From CAZUQP01 sp964622455 (GTDB lineage: Bacteria; Pseudomonadota; Gammaproteobacteria; DSM-16500), in assembly GCA_964622455.1 (NCBI GenBank), contig CAZUQP010000032.1:92762-156761 (forward strand): a DNA stretch of 64,000 bases, given 5' to 3'. How positions within the stretch are numbered: position 1 is the first letter of the stretch; every line of letters starts with the position of its first letter. A model generated the notes under the pieces. It worked only from the letters and a program-made list of their open reading frames with translations, did not search any database and was not told the DNA's origin. This document shows positions 46,505 through 55,685 of the stretch, piece after piece. Both the position numbers and the translations under genes were made by a program.

Positions 46505-48706
46505 TTATAAATGAAAACCCGGTTTTTTTCGTTTAATAGGAAAAAATTCTTGTCTTTGTTGTTGTATCTCTTGCATGAGAGACAGCAATGCATATCGAAT
46601 GTCCATCGCAGATGTTTGAGAAAAGAATGAACCATTTCTTTTATAGATTTTCATCCGAAGGATTTTTTTATGAAAATCTTTTAGCGCGGCATCACCCATT
46701 TCTTGAAGGTGCTTTTCTAATAGGTCCAAAATGTCTTGTTGGAGATAGGGATCTTTCATAGATATTTTTTGCCAAGCTGTTTTATTATTTTTATCTTTTA
46801 ACGCGAAGGCATCAATGAGACGATCGAATCCTTCTTCAGCTTGTAAAATAACCGAAATGACCGAAGGCAGCATCAGCGGCGCATTTTCAATGATGTTATG
46901 AATAACGAATGATTCATTGGTTGCTTTCTGCAGTATTAGATGAGCAAGCATGTTAGGAAAAGAAATTATTTCTTTTTCTTCAGAGTAAGATTTTCCAATC
47001 ATGCCCACTGAAACGGCGTTAAAAATATCATTTACGTTATCACAATTATCTTCAATCTGTACCCAGGCAGGCACAGGATCTGATAATAAGGCGTCCAACA
47101 CATCATACAAACTATCAAGCCCTTTTAAAGAAAATTCAATTGTTTTTAACAAGTTTTCTGGCGTGTATTTTATTAAGAAACTCAATCCTGATTCCAGTTC
47201 ATTATTTTTGAGACAAAGCGCGGACGCAAGAAGTGTGGCGAATTTATTTTTTAAATAACGGTTTTGTACACGGCTAAAATGTAATAATAATTGATTTAAA
47301 GCAGCAGGGGCGCGGAACGCCATGACATTTAAACCGGTTTCGTAATGGTGTTCTTCAGAGGTTTCTTCCAAAAGCGCTTTAGCAAAAGTGAGACAAAGTT
47401 TCCCTCCCTCTTTTGAGGAGTTAATTAGAGCAATTATGGAAAGTAGTATATCAGGCGCACTTAACAGTTTTTCAAATCCTGTAATATCATCCAGATTTTT
47501 CTGGATGAGCGCATCTCTGATGAGGGCGCGAAGTTTTTTGTTATGCGGAGAATTCATAAAAAATTGAGATAGCTTATAAAAATCAGGCAGGAGCGCAGGA
47601 TGAAGATGTATTAATAAATCTAAACCGGTCCAATTTTCATGATCTCGTCTCGCCAAGCTGTTGACCAGGGATTCAAAATAGGCAGGCGATTTTTTTGTTT
47701 CTTCAATGAGGCTCATGACTGTCGCCTTCGGCATAAAGCGGCAGATAACATGGAAACCTTCTTTTTGGAGAAGGTCAATATAATTCCATTGTATGGCAGG
47801 AATAGTAGTACCTTTAGTAAAGAAAGCCATTTGAATACAAATGGATGAACCTAATATCGTAAGAATTTCTTCAACACTTTTTTTCTTGGACTGTGTTTTT
47901 TGAAGCGTCTTTTCTTCTCGGTGATTATAGTTAGGATCATAAACGGTCAATTTTTTTTTGTTTAGATTAACCTGGATAGTATGACCTATGTTATGAACCA
48001 GGATGATGGAATGATCAAAAATTTTTTTATCTGAAAAAATAGAATTTATTTGATCGGGGGATAAATCTCCCCCAATTATATTTGATTGTTGAATAGGTTT
48101 AATGCCTTGATCGGTTGCTAACTCTAGGTAACTTTGTTTTTTTAAAACTATTTGTTTATTTTCTAATGCGTTAATGATATTTTTTTTCGGACGTAAAGAA
48201 TTATTTTGTGTTATTCCTTTCGGCATAAAAAGAAAAATAGATTCAGTTTTTTTTGAGGGGGGTATAGTCTGGGCGGTGACAATATAATTGAGTATACGTT
48301 GGAAAAGATATCCTAATGTTTTTGGCTCATTAGCAGGTTTATTCTCTCGTTCACCCGGCACTTTGATGGTTTGGTCAAGAGAAGCAGAGTTGACATCCCA
48401 GTTGGCGAGTATCACCAACGCATTGTCCCACCAGGCTAAAAAACCCGCATAATTAAATGCCCCGCGGCAAACGGAAAATCCATGACAACAGCCCTCCTCA
48501 TTTAACCAAGTGATAAGCTCTCTAGCTTGTTCGATGAGTGTCCTGTGCTGTTCTTCCAATCGATGAATAATCGCCGGGTCATTAATGTGGTGTTTTTTTT
48601 CAGTTTCATATTCAACATGATGTTTATCATATTCTAAGCGGACAAAATAAGAGAGCTTATTCAATAGGATGGTTTGATCTAAAATGGGTTCAAGCTCGTT
48701 TGGCAT
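46505..48706 (-). CDS. Large protein with cysteine-protease-like N-terminus and helical repeats (candidate effector)
   Basis: The product is 733 residues from ATG 48706. An ATG at 48763 is also in frame, but it lies between the -35 and the -10 of the promoter and would not be transcribed. The N-terminal 300 residues carry GCCHGFSV (Cys74), HNIGHTIQVNL (His242) and VYDPNYN (Asp257), the order and spacing of papain-like C58/YopT-type cysteine proteases. About residues 345-700 are helical, with recurring GLxxL...P..L units. There is no signal peptide. It is unrecognised as a family. Similar architectures occur among Dot/Icm effectors, so a host-targeted protease is plausible but unproven. Confidence 0.7.
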   Translation of the reverse strand: MPNELEPILDQTILLNKLSYFVRLEYDKHHVEYETEKKHHINDPAIIHRLEEQHRTLIEQARELITWLNEEGCCHGFSVCRGAFNYAGFLAWWDNALVILANWDVNSASLDQTIKVPGERENKPANEPKTLGYLFQRILNYIVTAQTIPPSKKTESIFLFMPKGITQNNSLRPKKNIINALENKQIVLKKQSYLELATDQGIKPIQQSNIIGGDLSPDQINSIFSDKKIFDHSIILVHNIGHTIQVNLNKKKLTVYDPNYNHREEKTLQKTQSKKKSVEEILTILGSSICIQMAFFTKGTTIPAIQWNYIDLLQKEGFHVICRFMPKATVMSLIEETKKSPAYFESLVNSLARRDHENWTGLDLLIHLHPALLPDFYKLSQFFMNSPHNKKLRALIRDALIQKNLDDITGFEKLLSAPDILLSIIALINSSKEGGKLCLTFAKALLEETSEEHHYETGLNVMAFRAPAALNQLLLHFSRVQNRYLKNKFATLLASALCLKNNELESGLSFLIKYTPENLLKTIEFSLKGLDSLYDVLDALLSDPVPAWVQIEDNCDNVNDIFNAVSVGMIGKSYSEEKEIISFPNMLAHLILQKATNESFVIHNIIENAPLMLPSVISVILQAEEGFDRLIDAFALKDKNNKTAWQKISMKDPYLQQDILDLLEKHLQEMGDAALKDFHKKILRMKIYKRNGSFFSQTSAMDIRYALLSLMQEIQQQRQEFFPIKRKKPGFHL

Positions 48707-48745
48707 GTTAGGGCGCACATTTTTATAGATTGTTTTTGGTCTTAT

Positions 48746-48774
48746 ATTATAAGATATGAGCATTATTTAGTCAA
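48746..48774 (-). promoter_or_regulatory. Consensus sigma70 promoter for the candidate effector gene
   Basis: On the minus strand TTGACT (48774-48769) and TATAAT (48751-48746) are exactly 17 bases apart. The transcript would begin near 48739, downstream of the ATG at 48763, which favours the ATG at 48706 with a leader of about 33 bases. Confidence 0.8.
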
Positions 48775-48883
48775 TTCTGGGTGCCAATTATCGTATGAAA
48801 AAGATCGCAAAAAATAACAAGATGTATTACATTTTATGGCGAGACGGATTTTCAATTTATCTTTAAAAAATAAGGAAATACAT

Positions 48884-49345
48884 ATGATGAAGAAAAGATT
48901 AATAGTAGGGTTATTGATGGGCTGCGGGATTGCCTATGCAGATACGGCTACACAAACCACGCCTGCCAACGGCAAAATCAAGGTGCCAGCAGTTAATGTG
49001 GGTAACTATATCGGGACCAGCCCGCAAATAGGCCCGGCGACAGAAACACTTACCATTAACGGCACTCAAGTAAAACAATTTTCGAGCGCCTTAGTGAGAG
49101 GGCCTATTGCTTCGGCGACACCTGTCACTATTACCTATGGCGGAAATTATCCGTGCCAAAAACCAAGTTGCACCGTATCTTTACAGTTACCTTCTTCTTG
49201 TTATGCAACTAAGGGCACAGTCAATGTCTATGGCAACATGACTTACAATGTGCAGCAGGGCTATTTTGTGGAAGGACTATATTGCAGTCCATACGAAAAA
49301 TCACACCACCCGATGGTACAAAAAACGCTTAATAAAAAATCGTGA
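48884..49345 (+). CDS. Small secreted/periplasmic protein, unrecognised
   Basis: The 153-residue protein starts at ATG 48884, placed by AAGGA seven bases upstream; a frame from 48836 lacks such a site. A signal peptide (about residues 1-20, ending IAYAD) precedes a mature part with four cysteines, including CQKPSC and SSCYATKG, which could form disulfides. The mature part is beta-rich by eye. No family was recognised. It is divergent from the candidate effector gene. Confidence 0.65.
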   Translation: MMKKRLIVGLLMGCGIAYADTATQTTPANGKIKVPAVNVGNYIGTSPQIGPATETLTINGTQVKQFSSALVRGPIASATPVTITYGGNYPCQKPSCTVSLQLPSSCYATKGTVNVYGNMTYNVQQGYFVEGLYCSPYEKSHHPMVQKTLNKKS

Positions 49346-49355
49346 TTCTTTAACT

Positions 49356-49395
49356 AGCAGAGGGCGGATAGATAATGTCTAATCCGTCTTCTGCT
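49356..49395 (+). terminator. Terminator-like hairpin after the small secreted protein gene
   Basis: The arms AGCAGAGGGCGGAT (49356-49369) and ATCCGTCTTCTGCT (49382-49395) pair over 14 positions with two G:T pairs, and the stem extends inward through AGA/TCT. It is not followed by a long T run, so strength is uncertain. Confidence 0.5.
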
Positions 49396-49424
49396 ATTAT
49401 ATCAATACCCTTGTATTCTTAACA

Positions 49425-49440
49425 TGCAGTATAATCTGCA
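49425..49440 (+). promoter_or_regulatory. TATAAT -10 framed by an inverted repeat, upstream of the TyrP-like gene
   Basis: TGCAG, TATAAT and CTGCA follow one another without gaps at 49425-49440, so a perfect five-base inverted repeat encloses the -10 box. A ribosome binding site AAGGA and the ATG at 49470 follow 25-30 bases later. It may be an operator-like site. Confidence 0.45.
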
Positions 49441-49469
49441 CAATTTCACTTTAAATCTAAAGGATGCAT

Positions 49470-50660
49470 ATGCAAACAAGATTGATAGGAGGCACTTTAT
49501 TAATTGTAGGATCCGCAATTGGCGGCGGTATTCTTGCGCTTCCTATTGCAACCGCTGAATTTGGATTTTTGCATTCATCCCTGCTGCTCCTTTTTTGCTG
49601 GGCGCTGATGACTGTTAGCGCTCTTTTGATTTTAGAAATCGTGCTTTGGTTACCCAAAAACACCAACATTATTTCCATGACCAAGGCAACGTTAGGTAAT
49701 ATTGGAGCTCTCATTGCTTGGGCGACTTATCTTTTGCTGCTCTATTCTCTTTTGGCAGCGTATATCGCGGGAGGCAGTGATTTTTTTAAAAATTTACTGA
49801 CGATTGCGCATATTGCACTGCCGAGCTGGACCGTTTCAATCTTATTTACCGCGCTCTTGGGATATATTGTATTTTTAGGTATTCATGTCGTTGATTATAC
49901 CAATCGCGGCCTTATGTCGATTAAGTTTATTAGTTTGTTTTTATTGATTGCGCTTATTTTTCCGCATGTTTCTTTGCCCAATTTAGAAGGCGGAAAATTT
50001 ATGTATTTTTCTCCCGGTATCACGGTTGCTATTACATCATTTGGTTTTGCAACCATTATTCCGAGTATGCGTAACTATTTTCATGATGATGTCAAAAAAT
50101 TACGTATCGCTATTGTGCTAGGCAGCTCCATTCCTTTGATTTGTTATATCGCGTGGGATGCAGCCGTCATGGGTGTTATTCCAGATGATGGCAGTCACGG
50201 TTTAATTAGCATGCTTCATTCTGGGCAGTCAACGAGCGCGTTTGTTAATCAATTGAGTATTCTGCTGCAACGCGACACTATTACGGTGGTTGCACGATTA
50301 TTTACTTCGATTTGTTTGTTAACTTCTTTTTTGGTAGTGGCGCTTAGTTTGGTGGACTTTTTAGCAGATGGTTTTCAAATAGAAAAGGTCGGTAAAAATA
50401 AATGGATTGTTTGCGGAGCTGCGTTGTTACCGCCCTTATTGATTGTGTTGCTAGATCCGCATATCTTTATTGCGGCATTAGCGCACGCAGGAATTTACGC
50501 CATTATACTTTTGATTGTGCTGCCGGTGCTGATGGCTTGGCGCGGACGTTATCATAAAAAAATGGAAGCGGGCTATCAGGTATTTGGCGGTAAATTATTA
50601 TTGATCGGCTTAATGATTATTTCTGTTTTTATTATTGGACAAGGCTTGGTAACTCAATAA
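49470..50660 (+). CDS. Aromatic amino acid transporter (TyrP/Mtr family)
   Basis: The 396-residue inner-membrane permease from ATG 49470 (AAGGA upstream) has 11 spans and the family N-terminus [42 protein letters not shown] follows near residue 190. The family imports tyrosine, tryptophan or phenylalanine with protons, and several copies are usual in Legionellales. Its stop overlaps the ubiE start by one base, so they may share a transcript. Confidence 0.88.
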   Translation: MQTRLIGGTLLIVGSAIGGGILALPIATAEFGFLHSSLLLLFCWALMTVSALLILEIVLWLPKNTNIISMTKATLGNIGALIAWATYLLLLYSLLAAYIAGGSDFFKNLLTIAHIALPSWTVSILFTALLGYIVFLGIHVVDYTNRGLMSIKFISLFLLIALIFPHVSLPNLEGGKFMYFSPGITVAITSFGFATIIPSMRNYFHDDVKKLRIAIVLGSSIPLICYIAWDAAVMGVIPDDGSHGLISMLHSGQSTSAFVNQLSILLQRDTITVVARLFTSICLLTSFLVVALSLVDFLADGFQIEKVGKNKWIVCGAALLPPLLIVLLDPHIFIAALAHAGIYAIILLIVLPVLMAWRGRYHKKMEAGYQVFGGKLLLIGLMIISVFIIGQGLVTQ

Positions 50661-51406
50661 TGAAAGAACATAACACCCATTTTGGTTTTACTGAAATACC
50701 GATCAAAGAAAAAGCCAAACGCGTTGCTGACGTATTTCATTCGGTTGCTTCACGCTACGATGTGATGAACGATCTCATGTCTTTTGGATTGCATCGATTA
50801 TGGAAACGTTTTGCTATTTCAGAAAGCGGTGTGCGAGAAGGTCATGTTGTATTAGATGTTGCGGGCGGCACAGGCGATTTGACGCGAGAATTTTCTAAAA
50901 AAATCGGCAAACGCGGTCATGTTATTTTGACAGACATTAATGAGAGCATGTTAATGCGCGGCCGTGAACGATTGGTCGATGAAGGTATTGTTAATCATGT
51001 GTCTTACGTGCAGGCAAATGCAGAGCGCTTACCATTTAAAGAAAATTATTTTGACTGCATTACCATTGCATTTGGATTACGTAATGTCACTGATAAAGCG
51101 GCTGCATTGCATTCGATGTATAGACTTTTAAAGCCGGGCGGTAAATTATTAATATTAGAATTTTCAAAACCGGTGTTGCCTTTTTTAAATACTTTGTATG
51201 ATGCCTATTCTTTTAAAATTATTCCAAAGTTAGGAGAATGGATGACGAAAGATGCTGGAAGTTATCAATACTTAGTAGAATCTATTCGCATGCATCCTGA
51301 TCAAGAAACACTAAAAAAGATGATGCAAACAGTCGGATTCGAAGAGGTTGATTATTATAATTTAACCGGTGGTATTGTAGCCTTACATAAAGGATTTAAA
51401 TTTTAA
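50660..51406 (+). CDS. ubiE: Ubiquinone/menaquinone methyltransferase UbiE
   Basis: The 248-residue class I methyltransferase catalyses the C-methylation of the quinone ring. [38 protein letters not shown] (SAM motif I), ANAERLPF and [13 protein letters not shown] are diagnostic, and the C-terminus ends [12 protein letters not shown]. It begins a three-gene ubiquinone unit with ubiJ and ubiB and overlaps ubiJ by one base. Confidence 0.97.
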   Translation: MKEHNTHFGFTEIPIKEKAKRVADVFHSVASRYDVMNDLMSFGLHRLWKRFAISESGVREGHVVLDVAGGTGDLTREFSKKIGKRGHVILTDINESMLMRGRERLVDEGIVNHVSYVQANAERLPFKENYFDCITIAFGLRNVTDKAAALHSMYRLLKPGGKLLILEFSKPVLPFLNTLYDAYSFKIIPKLGEWMTKDAGSYQYLVESIRMHPDQETLKKMMQTVGFEEVDYYNLTGGIVALHKGFKF

Positions 51407-52017
51407 TGAAAGATTGGTTTGAACGCGCATTGAATCGTTATTTGACTTTAGACCCTGCATCTAAAGAGCGCATGTTGCATTTACAAGACAAAATCATTCT
51501 TATTGAATTACGCGGCACACCTTTTTGTTTTCGAATAACATTTGCGGATGGCAGGGCGCATGTTTCTCGCGATCAATTGATTAAAGCGGATATTACGATT
51601 AGAGGCACTCCATTGAGTTTGTTAAACGCGGGTTTATTGCCAGAGCAGCGCTCCCGTTTTTTTGCAGAAGATGTGATGGTTGAAGGAAACATGGAGTTAG
51701 CGCAAAACGTTTTGGCCATATTCGATGAATTAGAAATTGATTGGGAAGAGATACTTTCACATTGGATCGGGGATCCTGCTGCTTATAAAGCAGGTTCTCT
51801 GATACGTGATGTAAAACAGTTTGCTAAACGATTTCACCGTACGATGACTGCCAATGTGAATGAATATATTCATGAAGAAATAAATTTTTTTCCATCAAAA
51901 GAAGCGCTTTCTGATTTTTTTCAGGAAATAGATTTTCTTACTGAGGAAGTGGATAGGCTGGAATTAAAAACCATTCGTTTAACCAATAGGATTCATGAAT
52001 TAAAGGGTATGCCGTGA
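51406..52017 (+). CDS. ubiJ: Ubiquinone biosynthesis accessory factor UbiJ (SCP2 domain)
   Basis: The 203-residue protein has an SCP2-like lipid-binding domain (about residues 15-110) with ADITIRGTPLSLLNAG and EGNMELAQNVLAIFDELEID. A C-terminal coiled coil with EVDRLELKTIRLTNRIHEL follows. UbiJ binds quinone intermediates and organises the Ubi complex. Position between ubiE and ubiB, with one- and four-base overlaps, supports the call. Confidence 0.92.
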   Translation: MKDWFERALNRYLTLDPASKERMLHLQDKIILIELRGTPFCFRITFADGRAHVSRDQLIKADITIRGTPLSLLNAGLLPEQRSRFFAEDVMVEGNMELAQNVLAIFDELEIDWEEILSHWIGDPAAYKAGSLIRDVKQFAKRFHRTMTANVNEYIHEEINFFPSKEALSDFFQEIDFLTEEVDRLELKTIRLTNRIHELKGMP

Positions 52018-53636
52018 GACCGATAGGACAATTTTTTCGTCTATTACGCATTAATTTTATTTTAATGCGTTACAATTTAGATGAATTTATTCTGGCAACG
52101 CCGTGGTTTTATCCGGTTCGTTTTTTGCGTTATTTTAATCCTTGGTATTGGGCATTAAAAAATAAATTAACGCGCGGCGAACGCTTGCGTCTTGCGCTGG
52201 AAGATTTGGGCCCTATTTTCATTAAAGCGGGCCAAGTGCTTTCTACGCGCCGTGATTTACTTCCTGATGATATTGCTGAAGAGCTTGCTAAATTACAAGA
52301 TAGAGTGCCGCCTTTTTCGGGAAAATTAGCTCAAAAAATGATTGAAGATTCCTTAAATGTTTCAACTGAAATGATTTTTCAGGAATTTGATTTAGAAGCG
52401 CTTGCATCGGCATCCATTGCTCAAGTGCATGCCGCAACTTTATTAAGCGGCGATCGCGTCGTAGTAAAAGTATTGCGGCCCGGCATCAAGAAAATCATTG
52501 ATCGAGATCTTGATTTACTGAGAACGATTGCAAATATTGCAGAGCGTTTTACAGATGCCAAGCGATTTAAACCGAAAGAACTAGTAGCCGAAGTGGCGCA
52601 CACATTACAAGATGAATTAGATCTTCAACGAGAAGCCGCCAATGCTTCGCAATTGCGGCGTAATTTTCAACATTCGGATTTATTGTACATCCCCGAAATT
52701 TATTGGCCTTATTCCCGTCAAAGCGTATTGGTCATGGAGCGTATTGAAGGAATTCCTATTCACAATATCGCTATGCTGAAAGCATCGGGCGTTAATATGA
52801 AAAAATTAGCGGAACGTGGGATCGAAATTTTTTTCACCCAAGTGTTTCGTGATAGTTTTTTTCATGCGGACATGCATCCCGGAAATATTTTTGTGGATTT
52901 AAAAAATCTTGATGATCCGCATTATATTGCGGTTGATTTTGGCATCGTAGGTTCTTTGAATACGAAAGATCAGCGATATTTGGCAGAGAATATGCTCGCT
53001 TTTTTTAAAAGAGATTATCAGCGTGTCGCTGAATTACATGTTGCTTCAGGCTGGTTGCCGCCGGATACTCGTATTGATCAATTTGAAGGCGCCATTCGTG
53101 CTGTTTGTGAACCGATTTTTGAGCGCCCTCTCAAAGAAATTTCTTTTGGCCAATTGTTATTACGGCTCTTTCAAACAGCACAACGTTTTAATATTAATAT
53201 TCAACCGCAGCTTATTTTGCTGCAAAAAACTTTGTTGAATATCGAAGGTGTCGGCAGGCAAATTTATCCAGAACTTGATTTATGGAAAACGGCAGCACCT
53301 TTTTTAGAGCGCTGGTTGAAAAAACAATTGGGCGTCAAAGCATTTTTGCATCGCATTCGTGAGAACATTCCGTTTTGGTCAGAAAAATTACCAGAAATAC
53401 CTGGGCTTATTTATGATGTATTAAACCAAACGCGAGAACAAAACGAATATACACGTTTTAAACAGATAGAATTAAAAAAAGTGACATCTAAAAAATCTCG
53501 CCGCCGTTATTTTATGTTGGGTTTAGGCAGCGCGCTATTAATCAGCAGCGCATTATATTCGCAATCCACCTTACCTTATATTGTCCCTTTGCTGATGAGC
53601 GTTGGATTAATCGCGCTTTTTTTAGCGTTGATTTAA
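52014..53636 (+). CDS. ubiB: Ubiquinone biosynthesis kinase-like ATPase UbiB
   Basis: The 540-residue atypical kinase of the ADCK/COQ8 family shows the KxGQ motif in FIKAGQVLSTRRDLLP, the Ala-rich loop ASIAQVHAATLLSG, VKVLRPGIKK, the HADMHPGNIF catalytic loop and the DFG-like VDFGIVG. Two C-terminal hydrophobic spans (about 495-538) anchor it in the membrane. It is needed for early ubiquinone steps. It is followed by a GC-rich repeat region. Confidence 0.97.
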   Translation: MRPIGQFFRLLRINFILMRYNLDEFILATPWFYPVRFLRYFNPWYWALKNKLTRGERLRLALEDLGPIFIKAGQVLSTRRDLLPDDIAEELAKLQDRVPPFSGKLAQKMIEDSLNVSTEMIFQEFDLEALASASIAQVHAATLLSGDRVVVKVLRPGIKKIIDRDLDLLRTIANIAERFTDAKRFKPKELVAEVAHTLQDELDLQREAANASQLRRNFQHSDLLYIPEIYWPYSRQSVLVMERIEGIPIHNIAMLKASGVNMKKLAERGIEIFFTQVFRDSFFHADMHPGNIFVDLKNLDDPHYIAVDFGIVGSLNTKDQRYLAENMLAFFKRDYQRVAELHVASGWLPPDTRIDQFEGAIRAVCEPIFERPLKEISFGQLLLRLFQTAQRFNINIQPQLILLQKTLLNIEGVGRQIYPELDLWKTAAPFLERWLKKQLGVKAFLHRIRENIPFWSEKLPEIPGLIYDVLNQTREQNEYTRFKQIELKKVTSKKSRRRYFMLGLGSALLISSALYSQSTLPYIVPLLMSVGLIALFLALI

Positions 53637-53651
53637 TATTATTACTGATCT

Positions 53652-53732
53652 TACGTACCGCGCACCGGTTTCCCTACGTACCGCGCACCGATTTCCCTAC
53701 GTACTGCGCACCGGTTTCCCTACGTACCGCGC
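53652..53732. repeat. Direct repeat array of a 23-bp unit
   Basis: The unit TACGTACCGCGCACCGGTTTCCC is repeated three times back to back (53652-53674, 53675-53697, 53698-53720) with single-base differences, and a 12-base fourth copy (53721-53732) merges with a hairpin. The sequence is much more GC-rich than its neighbours. There are no spacers, so it is not a CRISPR array. Confidence 0.9.
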
Positions 53733-53813
53733 TTTATGCGCGGTACCCAGAGAATAAACCCTGGATGCCGCGAACAAGCTTGCCCCGTTGTGCTTTCAAA
53801 CGGGGTCGCGGCA
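53724..53813. repeat. GC-rich palindromic repeats between convergent ubiB and dacB
   Basis: GTACCGCGC and GCGCGGTAC form a perfect 9-bp hairpin at 53724-53746. A second structure pairs TGCCGCGA (53766-53773) with TCGCGGCA (53806-53813), enclosing an inner CCCCGTT/AACGGGG stem (53783-53789 with 53799-53805). These may work as bidirectional terminators for ubiB and dacB, or be copies of a dispersed palindromic repeat family. Confidence 0.7.
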
Positions 53814-53823
53814 CGTAGCTATG

Positions 53824-55332
53824 CTAACTTCCGCGCGTATAATTAGTCAATGCCGTCACAATTTTATCTTCCATTTCTCGGTATTTCCAAATATTGCCGT
53901 TATGTCCATTGACAATAATCACAAAAGCAATGGGTTCTCTGTCTTTATTGACAGCATAACCCGCGAGTGACACAACTCCTGCCATGGTGCCGGTTTTAGC
54001 GCGCACTTTCCAGGCAACATTTTGCAAGCGATGTTTGAGTGTTCCATCGACACCGGCAATCGGCAACGCAGAAATAAATTCATAATTGGTCGAATAATTA
54101 TGATAAGCAAAATCAAGAACCTCCATCATTTCAGCAGGAGTGACTTGATTATCGCGTGATAAACCAGAACCATCGATGATATTCATTTTTGACGTATTGA
54201 CGGATGCTTTTTGCGCTAATATTTGTTTGATTGCATTGCCGCCGTTATACCAACTGCCGGGTTTGCTCGAATAAAGTGCGCCCATTTTTTTTAACAAAGA
54301 ACCTGCAATAATGTTATCTGATTTTTTTAGCATTTTCGTAATTAAAAGAAATAATGGTTTTGATTTATGTACGGCAAGTTCAGATAAATTATCAGGGGCG
54401 GCTTTTGCAGTAATTTCCCCATCCATTTGAATGCTAAAACGCCTAAACAAACTTTTTAGCATGGATTTGTTATATTGAGTGATATCAGAAATAACGACAC
54501 TTCCGCCGCGAGAATAGTGGCCTGCCGGCATACAGCCATCCAGTGTAATGACATTATTGGGCTGAATATTTAATGAAATATGGCAAGAACGCGTCCTCGC
54601 AGATTTTGTGATCACAGAATTGCTGATGCCCGCATAAAAATAACGAGGATTTTCAATAATCGTTGCAGCGCGCCCGCTTATTTTTGAAGGTGTTATCCCG
54701 ATAGATATGCAATTATGATTGATGATACTTGCATTAATAGGTGCTGCATAACAATAGCGTTTATCTTTTTCTAACCATCCAGGACCTAAATTATCTTGAT
54801 CATATGCGGTGTTATCGATGTATACATTGCCATGTATACTTTGAATTTGTTGGGCTTTTAAAGCGACCATCAGATCAATCATGTCGTAATAAGTTAACGA
54901 AGGGTCTCCGCTGTGTACCAAATAAATATTTCCATCAATAATGCCATTATTAGTGGATTTGGCATCGGTTAGCACTTTTGTGACAAATTGATAATCAGGC
55001 CCTAAAAAAGCGAGTGCTGCTTCCCCAGTTAATATTTTCAATATGCTGGCTGGAGCAAACAATTGTTGTTCGTTGCGCGTATAAAGCATATCGCCATGCT
55101 TCATGGACTTTATTTGGATGCCAATCAGGGCATTACTATCTGTATTGCTTACAATTTGATTGAGTTCGCTGCTCAAATTTTCAGAACCATAAATCGGGTG
55201 AGAATGAGTGGTTTTCAGATGAGCATGCTTATGTCCATGAGTGTGGCGTTTTTTAGCAAACGCTAAAGAAGGGAGATGGCAGAGTATTAGCAAGCTAATG
55301 AAAATAGCGAGAATTTTTCCAAAGCGATCCAT
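53824..55332 (-). CDS. dacB: D-alanyl-D-alanine carboxypeptidase/endopeptidase PBP4
   Basis: The 502-residue class C penicillin-binding protein has a signal peptide (about residues 1-26) and the catalytic set SILK (in FAPASILKILTG), SDN (in KKSDNIIAGSL) and KTG (in VRAKTGTMAGV). Right after the signal peptide, residues 27-45 are extremely His-rich (KKRHTHGHKHAHLKTTHSHP), an unusual extension that could bind metal. A GGAGA ribosome binding site precedes the ATG. It trims peptidoglycan peptides in the periplasm. Confidence 0.95.
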   Translation of the reverse strand: MDRFGKILAIFISLLILCHLPSLAFAKKRHTHGHKHAHLKTTHSHPIYGSENLSSELNQIVSNTDSNALIGIQIKSMKHGDMLYTRNEQQLFAPASILKILTGEAALAFLGPDYQFVTKVLTDAKSTNNGIIDGNIYLVHSGDPSLTYYDMIDLMVALKAQQIQSIHGNVYIDNTAYDQDNLGPGWLEKDKRYCYAAPINASIINHNCISIGITPSKISGRAATIIENPRYFYAGISNSVITKSARTRSCHISLNIQPNNVITLDGCMPAGHYSRGGSVVISDITQYNKSMLKSLFRRFSIQMDGEITAKAAPDNLSELAVHKSKPLFLLITKMLKKSDNIIAGSLLKKMGALYSSKPGSWYNGGNAIKQILAQKASVNTSKMNIIDGSGLSRDNQVTPAEMMEVLDFAYHNYSTNYEFISALPIAGVDGTLKHRLQNVAWKVRAKTGTMAGVVSLAGYAVNKDREPIAFVIIVNGHNGNIWKYREMEDKIVTALTNYTRGS

Positions 55333-55483
55333 TCGTTCTCCAGAGTCATTTGTTATTCGCTATTGTGCAACTTACTAAAATTGATTAGATATGTAAATAA
55401 CAATAGATCTTAATTGTACCGCCGGGCTGTATGAGTTCAACAGGATGTGGTAGAATTTAGAGTGGATTAAGAGAATATGGGCC

Positions 55484-55681
55484 ATGAGCACTCAAAAAAT
55501 AGTGAAAAATTATGTCAGTGAAATCGATCAGTGTTTGCAAAAACTGGCCAACGAATATCCTGAATTATCGCTGTCCCAACAAAAAGAAATCGTGAAATAT
55601 CAACGTATTTATGAATTACGTGACCATGCCGTTAGCGGAGAAGAATCTGCCCCGCTTCCTTGGGATGATTTTCTGGAATAA
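55484..55681 (+). CDS. Small conserved-looking protein, unrecognised
   Basis: The 65-residue acidic soluble protein has helical heptads (VKNYVSEIDQCLQKLANEYP, then LSLSQQKEIVKYQRIYELRD) and a C-terminal PWDDFLE. It resembles small hypothetical proteins I recall from Legionella and Coxiella, but no function is known. It lies 4 bases before a small membrane-protein gene on the same strand, so they are probably co-expressed. Confidence 0.6.
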   Translation: MSTQKIVKNYVSEIDQCLQKLANEYPELSLSQQKEIVKYQRIYELRDHAVSGEESAPLPWDDFLE

Positions 55682-55685
55682 CACT

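Noticed and set aside
53652..53732. CRISPR-like array
   Set aside because: The 23-bp units are directly joined with no spacers and no cas genes are nearby.
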